In this document: one piece after another, positions 1 through 11,322 of the stretch
Layout of the letters: the number at the start of each line of letters is the position of its first letter
How positions within the stretch are numbered: position 1 is the stretch's first letter
DNA from: Gracilaria gracilis
Taxonomy: Eukaryota > Rhodophyta > Florideophyceae > Gracilariales > Gracilariaceae
NCBI GenBank assembly: GCA_030374805.1
Contig: JARGSG010000050.1
Span: 62,001 to 126,000, forward strand
DNA length: 64,000 nt
Direction: 5' to 3'
Made by a program: the position numbers and the translations under genes
The notes under the pieces: generated by a model
Told to the model about the DNA's origin: nothing
Databases searched by the model: none
The model's input: the letters and a program-made list of their open reading frames with translations, nothing else

Positions 1-2
1 AC

Positions 3-930
3 GTCGAAGAAGAGGAGCTAGTGGCTCTTTTTCACCTGGAGGAGGTACCAGATATGCGGTCGTGGAGGAAGGAAAAGGGCGAATACAAGTATTTTTCAGA
101 GAGGAGGAAGAACATTAGGAAGGAGAGGGGGTGGTGGCGATGGGGGCGGAGGGGATGGTGGACCGGAGAGATGATTTTCGGCAGAGATCTAGAAGCGGTT
201 GAGGAGGCTTGGAGGAGGTCTGAAGAAGCCTTTGGGGGACTGCATTTCTGAGATGGTGGGTGAGAGGGGAGAAGTGGTGCTGAGTGTGTTGGACATTGGG
301 GCGCCAATGGATTTGATTTCGACGACTCGGAAAAAGATGAATTTGGCTGCAGTGGGGACTGGAAAGCATGTGATTGGGATGATAGAGTGCTTAGAGGGGG
401 AGATGATAAGGCTGAGGAGGGAGAATAGGGTGCTGAGGGGTGGTGTGGGGGGTGTTGGAGGCGCAAGTGCGACAGGTGGAGAAGGCGTGCGAATTGTTGT
501 TGGAGGTGGAGGAGCTGGTGAGTTAAGGGGGCGTTGAGAGGGAGAATGGAAGAGAGAAAGGGTCACCGGTGACGCTAGTCTCTCTTGGTGGGGATGGGGA
601 GGTGCGGAGAAGGGGATGGAGGGGAGGTTGGGGGAGGTCGGCTGAGGAAGAGGTGAAAAGGTGGGGTGATGGTGGACAAGGATGGGGAGGTGTGTGTGCC
701 GCGCCAGCTGCCGGGTCGAGCACCACTAGTTGGGCTTGGTAGTGCGGCAGCGGCTGTGCAAATGGCGGAGCGCATACTGAAGGAGCAGGAGGATAAGAGG
801 CTGGGAGGGCCTGCGAGCCGGTTTGGGGCTAGGAGGGTGTACGAGAATGGAGAGAGTGTTCCGTTGCAGTTCTTCAACTTGATATTTAGAGAAACTGAGA
901 CTCAGAATCCGAATACAGGGTCGGAATGAT
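3..930 (+). pseudogene. Unrecognised fragmented ORFs on a GA-rich strand
   Basis: Three partly overlapping open stretches on the plus strand (3-251, open at the window edge; 199-537; 666-929) lie in different frames. The first is acidic then Arg/Trp-rich, the second has a short heptad-like stretch (IRLRRENRVLR) followed by a Gly/Val-rich tail, and the third has an Ala-rich helix (GSAAAAVQMAERILKEQEDK). No conserved domain is recognised. The strand is strongly purine-rich, which by itself keeps frames open, so the minus-strand Ser/Pro-rich frames here are probably shadows. The most likely reading is the decayed 3' part of a gene beginning outside the window; exons of a spliced gene cannot be excluded. 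Confidence 0.25.
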
Positions 931-1124
931 GGAGCGCTAGTGGTTGGTTCGTAATTTTTTAGATTGTTTTTGACCAGGATGGGGAATGTAAAGTTACAAG
1001 CGGTGGCAGAGGAACTGCAAACTAGCCTTCAATTCCAATAGGTGAAGTTTTAACTGCACTGCATGGAAACGCAATTTCCAAAAAAAAATTTCCTTGCCAA
1101 CTAGCACAAACTGCAAAAATGCTA

Positions 1125-1187
1125 GTTCTTTCGGGCTTTTATTTTCCCAACTAGCGATCTACCACGCTAAAATAGCATTCCGAGAAC
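1125..1187. repeat. Short MITE-like hairpin element, copy 1
   Basis: A 63-bp segment starts GTTCTTTCGG and ends CCGAGAAC, giving imperfect terminal inverted repeats, and has the core CTTTTATTTTCCCAACTAGC and AGCATTCCGA. The same core order recurs at 3289-3356, so this is a dispersed repeat. No target duplication can be read with confidence. Confidence 0.55.
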
Positions 1188-3288
1188 ATCAACGTGTGTG
1201 GTCTAAATAAAATATCTAAAAATCTTACGATATACACACGTGGCTGGCCAGCCTTGGCACTGTTAATCTACCCAAAATAGGTACATAAAATACAAAATTA
1301 TTCCCATATATAGGAATATATATGCCCCATGCACCTGTGGTGCCATCGCATACTTAGAGATTTTCCCGATAGGGATCACTCTTTAGTATGTGACTACCAA
1401 CCTCCCTCAAAGGGCCTCAATTGCATTTCAATACCGAGAGATCATTTCATTTTGTAAGATCTTCAGCTATAATGTACAAATATACACGCTCCACGCGTGT
1501 AAGTGTAAATGATAAGTACATACAAACGTAGAACGCCAGCGCTGAGCCACTATTAATGGGTGCAATTTGTGCCGGGTTTACAAGGGCGCACGGACTGCAT
1601 CGCCACCAGGAGTGTGAGCAGTACACGTGTGGAACGGTTGCAAAAGATAGTGGGCACAGAACTGCTGGTGATTTAGATATTTATTAGTTAGTTTCTGCCA
1701 ATTTTTATTGTGGCCACTGAACTCTATAGTGGCTCGGCCCTCGCCCCACCCCCAAACGTTCTCAACCAGCGTTGGCTCTAGACTTATTCGCCTTCGGCGG
1801 TCATCCAATCCTTTCAAGAGAGAGGCTTCATTGCATACGGGCAGCCCAACCTCCCTGCTTTCCCTAAGGAACTTCACTGTGGGAGCGGTTTACTGCTGTT
1901 TGTCGCGTTCGACCCTGTACAGAAATAACCCCGGTGTTTCCCGTACCTTTCGCCCTTTTTGACCTTTTCCTTCTCTCCATTCTCTGCTCTCGCGGATTCT
2001 TTTTTCCTTCTACCCACTTCTGTGGGCTCGTGCCTATTGCGCGGATACGTTCACCCACATACGTGGTGCCCAGACGATTCTATGCTCAACTTGTAAAGCA
2101 ACGCTTTTCCGCAGCTCCGACGCGTATCCGTCTCATAATACCTCGGCTTTCCGAGTACCATCCATGGGTGCGTATGGATACGAATGGAACCCCTGGCCTG
2201 GTGGCAGAGTGACACCCTGATGGGTTGGTGAAGTCATAACTGGTTGACGGTTGGTCGCGTGTGCACTTGTATGAAATTGGCTCTGTTTACAGAGATAAGT
2301 TGTGTTAGATACTTAATTTAGTGGTCGCCACGGCAGGTCTGCACATCTATACCACGTGTACGGACCAGCCTCACTTCGGGCTGTTTTAGTTTATTGTTTT
2401 AGTTTATTTTTGTGAAACTACTTAGAAGAGGGCTGAACCGCCCCCGTTTTCATTAAGTAAACTCAACCTTGTTCGAGGCTCTGACTTGTTTGCCTGCGCG
2501 ACGTGCATGACTCCTTCGGAGAGTCACCGCGTACGGCTTCGTTCATTTCATCCGCCAGGGATCTTTCAGGTACACTGATCCGACATTTGTGGTATAACGC
2601 CAGAAAATAGAGAGTTCGAAGCGGTCTTGCGACGGAAGTGGGGGCAGCGTACAGTCGTGTGACTGTAATCAGTCGAAAAAGCGAGAGAGGGCGGAAGCAC
2701 CAGGCCGTTGAAGGGAGAGTGGACGGTCTGTACCACCAAGCGCGTAGAGGGGCGAACAAAAGGGTACGAACGGCGTGAGAAACCTTAAGGGGATTTACCG
2801 TATGGTTCATCGTGAGTGCAAACTAAGGAAGAATACGATCGGCAGAAGATGCTTGTAGTTTACGATTGGGACCTCAAGAGATACGAGCTACAACTAAATA
2901 TCGGGTATGGGCGCCCTTACTAACTACTGCACGATCGGTCTAATTTGCATTGTCACAACAGCTTGAAAACGTGTCCAACTTGTACGCTATGCCAGGCTGC
3001 CTGGCCCTCGGTCAGAAAATAGTACACGTGACGGTGCAACTGCACCTGACCAACGTGCACTACCCCTTTGTACGTGGACGGCGAATCAGATACGCTGCAC
3101 ACCAACTCGGGCCCACTATACCACAACATTGTCCTGTCTTCGGACTAATCTTTTATCTTTCCGTTGTCTGCTTACTAGTGTGTCGATAGTTCTATCGTCT
3201 CTGTATAGAGTTCTGCAGTGTGGGCTCAATATACAACACCGTCTCTAGTTTTCTCCTCTTACTTTACCCTCCGCCGGGTTTACCCGCT

Positions 3289-3356
3289 GGTGTTTTTCGC
3301 TCTTTTATTTTCACAACTAGCAATGAAACATACTAAACTAGCATTCCGAAAACACC
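3289..3356. repeat. Short MITE-like hairpin element, copy 2
   Basis: A 68-bp segment starts GGTGTTTTTCGC and ends CCGAAAACACC, so its ends are inverted repeats of about 10 bp. The interior (TCTTTTATTTTCACAACTAG, then CTAGCATTCCGA) matches copy 1 at 1125-1187 in the same orientation. The ends changed in parallel between copies while staying complementary. Confidence 0.6.
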
Positions 3357-4498
3357 GGCTCTGTAAAGTCAGGCACCATTAGGGCAGTAACTATACCATC
3401 TTGGTCACTTGCTACTCTACTACTAATCGGGTTTTACCGCGCTTCGACTTCTACTACCGTAAACCTACACGGTCTAGACTAGTTGCCCTGCCGTTTGGGC
3501 CTGTGGGTTTCAGGTGCCTCACTAACATATTGGTTGTGTGTGTTTCCTCTTTAGGCTGAGCCCTCTAGCGCTCCCTCTACCAGGCGAAGGCCACAAATCA
3601 TCGGTATTTGTACGACAATTCTTGTACGAATTTGTAATAATAAATGTAAGATTCCAATTGTACTACAATGTGTACGTCTTTGTTATTTGTAGCTTTATAA
3701 CCTCTTTATTGATAATGAACATATGAAGGTTTCTAAAACGCTGGAGAAGATAGGCAAGTTAAGGCGACGTAGATACAGAGCATCGCACTAACCCTACTGG
3801 GACAAGCAGGTGCTTGAAATAGACGAACAGCTAACCATTCGCACAATGTCGAACTATATGCCGATATGCGCCTCAACTCAACGACTGCCAAACTTGGCGA
3901 CTTGATGATAACAGAACTTCTTTCTCCGGAAGACAGGTCTGCATTGAAGAACATTGTGATAATGTAATTTGCTTCTTGATTTCTTTGGAGATGCGTTTTC
4001 AGTTATAGTGGGCTTGGACTACGTGAATGATTGAGTAGCGTCAGGTCAAAGCCATTGCACATGATATGGAAGGCTTTGCAACTCTGGGGCGATAATGGTA
4101 GCATGGTGTAGAATTCTAGTAAAGAAATAGTAACTCTTCATCGCTAGTTACCATGCGTAGGGCTTTAGCGTGTTTCTGTGGTTGGTTCTTACTGTAGGTG
4201 TTTAGATAGCACCTTACTTGGTTCACTAGCTAGGCGTTGGTATGCTCCATGGTGGTCTATCTCAGGAACCTTGCGTGCTATTGCCGAGAAAATCGTTATT
4301 TGTTGATTGGTGCCTGTCTACATTTGTGGCTAAACGACCGTTTCGTGTCTTATACTGTGGAAAGGCCTTTATAGCGAACATAGTAACGCAAAATTAGACT
4401 TCAGGTACATAAAGACAGTTGCAGATGATTGTGATCCCTGTGACCCCCTACGGTTTAAAAGCTCTTGAATTGCCAATCAATACGCTCACCTTTACAAG

Positions 4499-5283
4499 TT
4501 GCGAGATATTGGAAAACATGTAGCACCAAAATACATGTTCAACGTCTTAGCAACGTTTGTGCGGAACGAAACCAAGAAAATTACAGGAAAACATGGAAGA
4601 AACATATCTAAACAATACTCATTGTACAAGTGCCCAAGCGAGTTCTGTCGAGTGATCAACCAAGAAATAGTGTTTTTAAAAGAACACTGGGTTCCAAAAC
4701 CCATACCGTCATTTGAAAACCTGCCTGTCTAGTGGTGATACTGATTCTCTTTTGCGTCTATATGAGGCAAATGTTGAAGAAGAGCAGCATCACAACCGTA
4801 AAAACTTTTTTGTTCCTTTTGTTACAATGATTACACGAGTAGACAAAGCTTTGTACGAACATATCCAACTAATTGTATTCAGAAACGTGCCTTTATTTGT
4901 TGTCGAAGATAAATTGCTTCGTTCTTTCTCACAGCTTAAAGAGCAGTTCGCTCGAAAGACAGCACGAGAAGTTATCATCAAGCTACCCGAGATCGTGGAA
5001 AAAGAAATTGGTAAAGAACTAAAAGTGGCGCAGTGTGATGCTATCATACACGACGTGTGGACCTGCAATAACGTACATTATATTGGACGTTTTGCTTCGT
5101 ACAATGCTACCACGGCCCGATCTGATGAGAGAGGCAAAGAAGATTGCATATCTTGAATGGTTTTAATTTCTTGTGCACCTATGAAAGAGGTACGTGATGA
5201 AGGTAAGCAAACCAACGGAACATGGGAGTACGAGGCTATAGACTTCGCTGCTCATACTCATGTAGAGCGTATATGGGCAATGT
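4499..5283 (+). pseudogene. hAT-like transposase fragment (N-terminal half)
   Basis: The frame 4713-5156 contains EIVEKEIGKEL followed by HDVWTCNNVHYIGRFASY, which matches the first catalytic region of hAT-type RNase H-fold transposases (Asp, then a W-T-x(n)-H-Y-x-G pattern). Reading on past its stop gives APMKEVRDEG and a further 20 residues of the same fold up to about 5283, where the sequence changes abruptly into a MITE beginning at 5287. Another frame at 4499-4732 (CPSEFC...H) probably belongs upstream. The downstream half (the dimerisation region) is missing here. A related downstream fragment at 17420-17760 is probably from another copy of the same family. It is non-functional: it contains a frameshift and stop codons and is truncated by insertion. 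Confidence 0.6.
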
Positions 5284-5419
5284 TTATGGCATTCCCACCG
5301 GTTAGACCATGACCAAAGCCTAAAATAGTAGCCGATGAGTTTCAGGACCAGGGGTGACACCGACACCACGTACGATGAAGTGCGTACGCTGTCAAAACAT
5401 AGTGCAAACGCCGTCCTAA

Positions 5420-5852
5420 GAGCATCTCCACCGGGCATGAATAGTTGGTATCAAAAAACCAAAACGTCTCAGACGTGGCGATCATATATTGGCTACTACT
5501 TTCTTGCTGTTTTGTTTATTTGCTCCCATTTTTGTTATCTCCAGCGGCAAGCCCTACAGAAAACCACTCTCTGTCTACTGTGGAATGGCACAAAACTCCA
5601 TTTTGATGCAGAGTTTACGAAAGAACGACCGGCCGACGCAAACAGCGTCAGTCAAGCTAATCAATTCCGTACACGTGGATACTAATTTGCTTCAGGTCTT
5701 TTGAACAGGTTCAGATTTCCGAAGAAAATCGTGTCGATTTGCTTCGGAAATCTGAACCTGTTCAAAAATCTGCTCTTGTTCCCGCCCCATTGGAGATGGA
5801 GAGTTCAGCAAAAATCTATTTTACTCGTTTGCCTCCACAGGTGGCGATGCTC
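5420..5852. mobile_element. 433-bp PIF/Harbinger MITE (family X)
   Basis: The termini are GAGCATCTCCACCGGGCATG on the left and, read inward from the right end, GAGCATCGCCACCTGTGGAG. The element is flanked on both sides by TAA (5417-5419 and 5853-5855), the 3-bp target duplication typical of PIF/Harbinger. The left and right ends resemble those of the full Harbinger element at 28086-30924, including a long hairpin near the right end. It has no transposase frame, so it would need a transposase supplied in trans. It is inserted inside another MITE that in turn interrupts a hAT gene. Confidence 0.8.
5699..5767. repeat. Subterminal 26-bp-arm palindrome of MITE X
   Basis: The arms at 5699-5724 and 5742-5767 are perfect inverted repeats of 26 bp (outer part TTTTGAACAGGTTCAG). 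The 17-base spacer itself holds a 6-bp inverted repeat (AAATCG and CGATTT). The outermost 20 bp of each arm also occur at 30771-30837 inside the Harbinger element, at the same distance from that element's right end. Confidence 0.85.
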
Positions 5853-5960
5853 TAAAAGAATTGTTTTGATTTTTAGGGAAATCGGACTAAACGACAACAC
5901 TTTTGGGTTGGATCCCTCGGCTTTAACCACATTTCGCTACAAGTGTGCCCCTGTCATGTC

Positions 5961-6803
5961 CTGTAGTGCCCCGTACGGACCACCCAGTTCTGGGGTTTCA
6001 AGGCACGTGGAAAATGATTTATTTGCAGGTGAAGGTGGGAAACGCAAACGAAAGCATCTCCGCCGTCGTCGTGCGCGTCAGCTCGGAGAAGCCGTGGTCA
6101 AGATCGGCACTCTGCCATAGGCCTCAAATGTCCACGTGCCTGTTGCTTTGTTTCACACACTGCCACCCACGCATCCCGCAAACCGCGTGCAGCGTTACCC
6201 CTGCACATCAGACCACACTTCCGCCCTGGTCCGAAACGATCTTCTCGACGCCCGACAGCAGAGCTCAGCAATAGGTGTCGTTGCTGCGTTTGTCTCTTCC
6301 GTGCCTAAACCGTACCGTCATTTTAGCACAAACCAATTCCCTCCATACCCATGAAACCTTGTCAAGTCGCCCCAACACTGGCTTAACAGACGGCAGGACG
6401 CACTACATCTCCAAACATCGCGTGTATTATTCGACTGACCGTTCACCCATCAATGCCTCGTCCTCTTAGCCTACTTCAAATCTGATTTGAATACGGTCGT
6501 TGCTGCTGCTTCCCATCTACTCTATCCCGCACATGCCAAGTTTTTTTGGCTAACTCGGCGCAAAGTGCTTCTACAATGAACCAAGGCCTCCAGCGTAGCG
6601 AAAAATTTGCTACAGCTCAGCATTTAACATCTGTATGTTCACCTTTACATTCCGTGTTGTGACTGCACTGTCACATCAACGTAGCCCCCTTACTGTTATA
6701 AAAGCCTTCTTTATTCTTCCGTATTGCCCCAGGCCGACCCGATCATCCAAACACAGCTTGTCCGCTCCGTCTTTCCGAAAGCCGATCCCAACACCATTTC
6801 ACT
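5961..6803. other. Spacer before the DIRS-like element
   Basis: There is no assignable gene. Short Pro/His-rich frames at 5945-6470 lack family motifs. Part of this stretch may be the 5' terminal repeat of the tyrosine-recombinase retrotransposon that follows, since its first open frame starts at 6804, but no inverted or split repeat could be matched. Confidence 0.3.
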
Positions 6804-7547
6804 ATGTCTGCTAATAATCCCTCTGTTCTACAGATCATTTTGGATTTCAGCTTCGCCGCAACAGCGGAGCGCCTCAATGTAACAGACCACGTTCTACGCA
6901 ACTCACTCACCTCTCGCCATATAACAGTCGCGACAGACGCCACCTGCAAGGATCTTTTGCTGGCAGCTCCCGAAGCTCAACGTAATGCACAGGAAAACGA
7001 ACAGTTTGCAACGCCGAAGTCTGCAATGTATCGCATACTCTCGCTGACCGTGAGCGAGAATTTGGAAGCGTCCAATGCCGATCCTTCTTCATTTTTGGCG
7101 CTTCTGAAACGAGCTCATCAACTTGACGAGACTCTTCCTCCCCCCCCTGACGAGCCGTCCAGCGAACAACTGTCTCACCTCTCGAAAGGCTTGAAGTTGG
7201 TCTCAAGCAAAACTGAGCGTGCTCAAGCAGCATTGCAGCAGGCTGCCCGGGCACCGGATGCGACTCAAGTCCCTGACATCCCTCTCCCGCTCCTGCACCC
7301 ATCAACAATAGAAAATCTTCTCGGAAACGGCCATTACGATGCCGTACAGCCTAATGCAGACGAAGAGCAGGCCAAAGAGCCCCCAAAGAAAAAGATCAAA
7401 GTCACTTCAGCTGGGGGCATTGCTATCATCGACGAGAACGGAAAAAGCACTGCCAACCGCCCCCCTCAGCTAGGCCCGTATCCCGGAAAGGCTACGTCTA
7501 TGCTGATCCTCTTTGTTTCCGAACTCATCGCAGGAAAGCTGATCTAA
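6804..7547 (+). CDS. Gag-like protein of the DIRS-type element
   Basis: This 247-residue frame starts with an ATG and is the longest intact frame of the element. No conserved motif is visible, but the composition fits a nucleocapsid-like protein: a helical N-terminal half, a Pro/Glu/Ser-rich middle and a basic cluster (PKKKIKV, residues near 195) that resembles a nuclear localisation signal. It lies directly upstream of frames leading into the reverse transcriptase, which is where Gag sits in DIRS-type elements. The assignment rests on position and composition only. The last dozen residues are in a frame that diverges from the basic, Pro-rich pattern and may be read after a frameshift. Confidence 0.5.
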   Translation: MSANNPSVLQIILDFSFAATAERLNVTDHVLRNSLTSRHITVATDATCKDLLLAAPEAQRNAQENEQFATPKSAMYRILSLTVSENLEASNADPSSFLALLKRAHQLDETLPPPPDEPSSEQLSHLSKGLKLVSSKTERAQAALQQAARAPDATQVPDIPLPLLHPSTIENLLGNGHYDAVQPNADEEQAKEPPKKKIKVTSAGGIAIIDENGKSTANRPPQLGPYPGKATSMLILFVSELIAGKLI

Positions 7548-7605
7548 GGGCTATTAATGAGAGGGCGCTGCATCGAGTCAGCTGTCGCTCAGGTCCAGTA
7601 GTTCC

Positions 7606-9379
7606 GTGGTCAAAGCGGCGAAATTATGGCTGCAGAAGCCGAAACATACACGCTCCGAAGAGTTCTGCACCTCGGCCTCCTTCAGCAAAACACAATGGAG
7701 GAGGCACTACAGCAGATCTTCTGGATCGAGGTGGCGGTTCGCAGGTTGTACGCGCTCATTTACATCAATAACAACGTCCCTGCAATGCATTTGCCCAGAT
7801 CCGTCGCATGGACAGCCCCAAATCCTATCCTAGAGTCCAATCCAGGCGCGCCAAAGCTCCTTTCGGATTACGACTCATCCCTCGCTCGCACACTGGCAAT
7901 GGAAGCGAAGGCCAACAATGCCTTCAAATCAATAAAAGTGATACGGGCTCGCAACACCAGCCAAACAAAACGCGAAAACCATGAGCCCAGGATGTGGAAG
8001 CGGGACAACCGAGAACCTACGAAGGGCAACAGCCGACAGTAGGTCGTTTTTCCAGCATCAACTCTCAAGGCCCCCGAACAGGTCCCAACATATTCCCACT
8101 CCCACTGTCGCTCTTTCGTACCCCTTCTAATCTGAGCCGAGTAATATCCGCAATCAACCTCTCTTTCGCCCCCGCGGAACCGATCCTTAAGAAACCATCC
8201 CCCTCCGCCAGTGTGCTAATATCTAAGTCTCAAACAGCCTGCATTGACTCCATTCGTCGAAGGCTGCTCAAGCACTCCACAGATCCTTCCCGTTCCCCCT
8301 TGGCTACTCAAATTTCCGAAGTCGCCCTGCCGTATCAGAATGGAAAACTAGTCCCATTCGACGTCACCTTCGTGCCGGACTCTCTACGTAGTTACGTTGC
8401 ACTTTGAGCTCCTTGACCTTCCCAGAATACGCCCTTCCCAATTCCGGCATCCCTGGGAGCAGCACCTTCCTCTCGAGTCGCAAACACTCTTCACCGATTC
8501 AAGGACCAAAGCATTCGTGCTACCACTTCACAAAGCCGCAATCTGCGCTCCTCCTCAGCCGCCAAAGCCCTCGTGCCCACTTAAATACTACGCTCTAATT
8601 CTCAAAAGACGGTAGGATTCCAGGATGCTGGCGTGGGCAACCGTATCTCGAGAAACCAAGGACCAGACCAGACTGCGAAACTTTCTCACAATTTCTCTCT
8701 TCGCCATCGCTAAATCCGAAACGGCGCAACGCCTAATCAACTGGCCAAGGGCGCAAAACGCCGACATGCCAGACCTTCCTTACACTGCTCTTCCGACCCC
8801 CGATCTCTTCAAAACCATCTGCCAGACGGACGTGCTTCTATCTTCAATATTCCTAGACATTGGAAATATGTTCCACAACATACAGCTCTCTCCTTGGTTA
8901 GCGAACCTCTTTCCCCTCAAAGCAGTATCTTTTGACAATCTTCCAGGGATCTTGCAGCAAAGCCTAACCTCAATCTTTGGCCGTAGGCCAAAACAGAGAG
9001 AACTGCTCCGTCCCTTTCAACGGACCTTCCCGATGGGTTTCAAATGGGCTGTGCACATTGCACACCACATGGTCCCGCTGCAATTCGGGACTCAATCCGC
9101 CGACTTAGGCCAGCGCTTTTCGCTCAGTACCCGAAATCTCTGGCTTTGCTGGCGTCATCAGCTCCCTGTCCTATTCTCTCAAATAGCTACGCGTTGTTTC
9201 TACACATCATTGATGATGTTCTCGTTATCTTTGCAGGCGGGGAACTAGAACAACTTAAAGCGTTCCAGCTTCACATAACAAATATCTTCTTAGAGCGCGG
9301 GCTCCTTAACAAAGCGACAAAACCATATCCTTTAGGCTACAACGAGACAAATTCAATCTGGTTTATAGGCTGGATATGA
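7606..9379 (+). pseudogene. DIRS-type reverse transcriptase remnant
   Basis: Frames at 7626-8042, 7994-8407 and 8625-9379 follow the gag-like gene. The last one holds the polymerase: FLDIGNMFHNIQLSP corresponds to the first catalytic Asp motif, FPMGFKWAVHIAHHM to the following conserved Pro-x-G-x(3)-A block, and, after a frameshift between about 9050 and 9190, HIIDDVLVIF to the Y-x-D-D box with Ile in place of Tyr. At least two frameshifts separate the motifs, so no functional polymerase can be made. The upstream frames (with LQQNTMEEALQQIFW) are probably the end of Gag or the N-terminus of Pol; their function is not known. Confidence 0.65.
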
Positions 9380-9597
9380 TATTTCCGTCAGCGCATCATC
9401 GCTCCCACCGAAAACAAGCTCTCCGCAGTCATATCGCGCGCCAATCTCTTCGCCCAGAGTCTCAACGTAACCAAGAGGTTGCAAGTCGAGGAGAAGAACA
9501 CCTTGAACAGCTTTTGGGCAAGATTTTCTGGCTCGTGCTCGGAAAATGCCCGATCTTCTAAGCTCTTTCTGACTGTTACCACCTCCTCCATGGACAT

Positions 9598-10223
9598 TTG
9601 TCGAACGCAGTAACAGCGCGTAATGATTCTATCGAGTTAGAGAACATTGCAGGTCTCCTACCTCTCTCACGCTTCTCTCCTGAAACGCCCTTGTCGAACA
9701 CTGTCGTCGCTTTCGATGCCTCCCTTCGCAGAGGTGCCGTCGTGTACACATCAATCCCCGCCCGCACAACACATCTCCTCTTGGAAGCCACTTCAAGTTC
9801 CAGAATGTCCCGCTGCTCTCTTGGTGAGCCAATGGGGCAATCAAATGGGGAAACATCCTCGCCAATCTCTCCTGCACGCGGGACAAAGGACAACCACATC
9901 GAGGACTTTGTGAAATCATCCTCCTGGAATACAGCCTTTGCTCACGCTAGGGAACGTCTCGAGCATATTAACATCCTGGAAGAATGAACAGCGCTTCTCG
10001 CGCTCCGGTGGCTTATATCAAAGCGAATCATTGGACAAGAGTAATGATTCTCTCCAACTCTCTCGTGGTCGTCGGTGCCCTGGCAAACCACAGGTCTTCC
10101 AGCACAGCCCTTAACCGCATAGCCGAAAAGTTCTGCGCGCTATGTCTGGCCACCAACCTGAACCCCATCTTGGTGCACATAAGCATATCGATAAATTCCG
10201 CCGGTCAGCACCCTCGAGACTAA
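9598..10223 (+). pseudogene. DIRS-type RNase H remnant
   Basis: Frame 9598-9987 contains NTVVAFDASLRRGAVVY, with the first catalytic Asp of RNase H, and ends near HINILEE, which carries the conserved Glu and a following Glu. Frame 9984-10223, in a different phase, continues with SLVVVGALANHRSSSTALNR and LCLATNL, the characteristic DIRS/Ngaro block after the Asp-Ser motif; the Asp itself appears as Asn-Ser here (SNSLVVV), an apparent loss of a catalytic residue. A stop after the Glu motif and the frame change show that the domain is dead. Confidence 0.65.
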
Positions 10224-10382
10224 GTGCAGCTGCTCCACCCGCAACGCAGACCACTGCAACCATCCTGACACACTCTGCCGCCATTTTACATGAAATCATG
10301 CATCGCAGGACACAGACCACAGCCAGCCACGTGTCCCGTGCATCAAGCCAGCCAAGCAGCAGAACCGCACCGCAGCCTTTAG

Positions 10383-11322
10383 TTGTCTGGCGTGCAAAAA
10401 CCCCAAAGAGACCAAGACCGTCTCGGTCTTTCTCCGACCGGCAACCCCTTAATAACGCTCACGATCAAGCAACCGACCGTTGAAAAGTACCGCAACGCCC
10501 TTGACGCGTTCACGGAAATTAATTCTACGCATTTCACCTGCTTTCACGATCTAGACGAGCAGCTCACAGTATACATCGAAAAAGCCTTCGAGGACAGCCC
10601 AATAGCGGGTTAAAAGCAGGAGATGTTGAATGAATTCTGCGCTTTATGTACCGTCGACAATCTGTGCAAGAAAATGCTGCCACTCGCGCATAGAAGCCTA
10701 AAAGGATGGAAAACGCCCATATCTCCAAACCCTCTACACCTTTCACCAGAAAAATCGCCTTTGCTCTGAGACACAGGCCTTTGATCGAAAAGAGAAGTAA
10801 GACCGGAATTGCTCTTTCTGTAGCTTGGGCTGGGTATTTTAGGAGAAACGAAGTGCTGAATCTTCGTGCGAGCGACGTTACCCTTCCAGAGAACCCAAGA
10901 GTGTCAGGATTTGGGCCGAAAGTTGCAGGAGTTGCAATAATGGAATTAAGAATGGTGAAATATAGTTTGTTACGGTAAAGGATTATTTATCATCAAAACT
11001 AAAAGCTGAATCGGAAGATCTTCTTTTCAAAGTATCCTATCAAACGTACGCAAAAAACCTTAACACTGTTGTCGCGCATTTCAGTTTAAACCATATGAAG
11101 TTTACTACACATTTGGCGTGCATTGAAGGCGCTTTCCATGATTTAATTACTGTTGAGGATGTCAAGGACATTGCAATCAAGGGAAAGTGGAATTATTTGA
11201 GATCATTACGTCTTCATTTGACCACCGGCTGGGCTTGGCAGATGAAGATGATTATTAGTGCAGAGAAGCTTTGCGCGTTGGACATTGCCTTCAATGACCT
11301 CAAACACATTTGTATTCGCTGA
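10383..11322 (+). pseudogene. DIRS-type tyrosine recombinase remnant
   Basis: Frame 10383-10613 carries an N-terminal SAM-like segment (TVEKYRNALDAFTEIN). Frame 10706-10978 has VAWAGYFRRNEVLNLRASDV, the region of the first catalytic Arg in tyrosine recombinases. Frame 11095-11322 has THLACIEGAFHDL and IKGKWNYLRS, the place where the second box (His-x-x-Arg) and the Gly-x-Trp block should be; the second box is degenerate, with no Arg at the expected place, and no catalytic Tyr can be assigned. Recombinase in place of integrase is what defines this retrotransposon class. Confidence 0.6.

Larger units (their letters stand above)
931..4498. other. 3.6 kb AT-richer spacer, no recognisable gene
   Basis: Only short frames without family motifs occur here. 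Apart from two related hairpin elements (1125-1187 and 3289-3356) nothing can be assigned. The stretch may hold old retroelement long terminal repeats, but I found no paired repeats to prove it. Confidence 0.4.
5287..5960. mobile_element. Harbinger-type MITE (family Y), right end not found, split by another MITE
   Basis: The left end TGGCATTCCCACCGG, preceded by TTA at 5284-5286, matches the left end of the MITE at 24079. The next 50 bp also align (AAATAGTAGCCGATGAGTTTCAGG here against AACAGTAGCCGGTGTACTTCAGG there, each quoted only as a match). After the 433-bp insert at 5420-5852 the alignment resumes with TTTTGATTTTTAGGG and CGGACTAAACGA. The expected right terminus is not found, so the element is truncated or decayed there; the end coordinate is approximate. 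Confidence 0.55.
6804..11322 (+). mobile_element. Decayed tyrosine-recombinase (DIRS/Ngaro-type) retrotransposon
   Basis: Four modules occur in order on one strand: a gag-like frame (6804-7547), reverse transcriptase (8625-9379), RNase H (about 9598-10223) and a tyrosine recombinase (about 10383-11322). RNase H of the V-x-G-A-L-x(3)-R-S-S-S-x-x-L-N-R type followed by a tyrosine recombinase instead of an integrase is diagnostic of the DIRS order. All parts except the gag-like frame are broken by frameshifts or stops. The special terminal repeats of DIRS elements were not identified, so the outer limits are those of the coding remnants. Confidence 0.75.

Noticed and set aside
5300-5720. Frames 5335-5685 and 5489-5704 as genes
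   Set aside because: They lie entirely across the borders of MITE Y and MITE X and have no domain.
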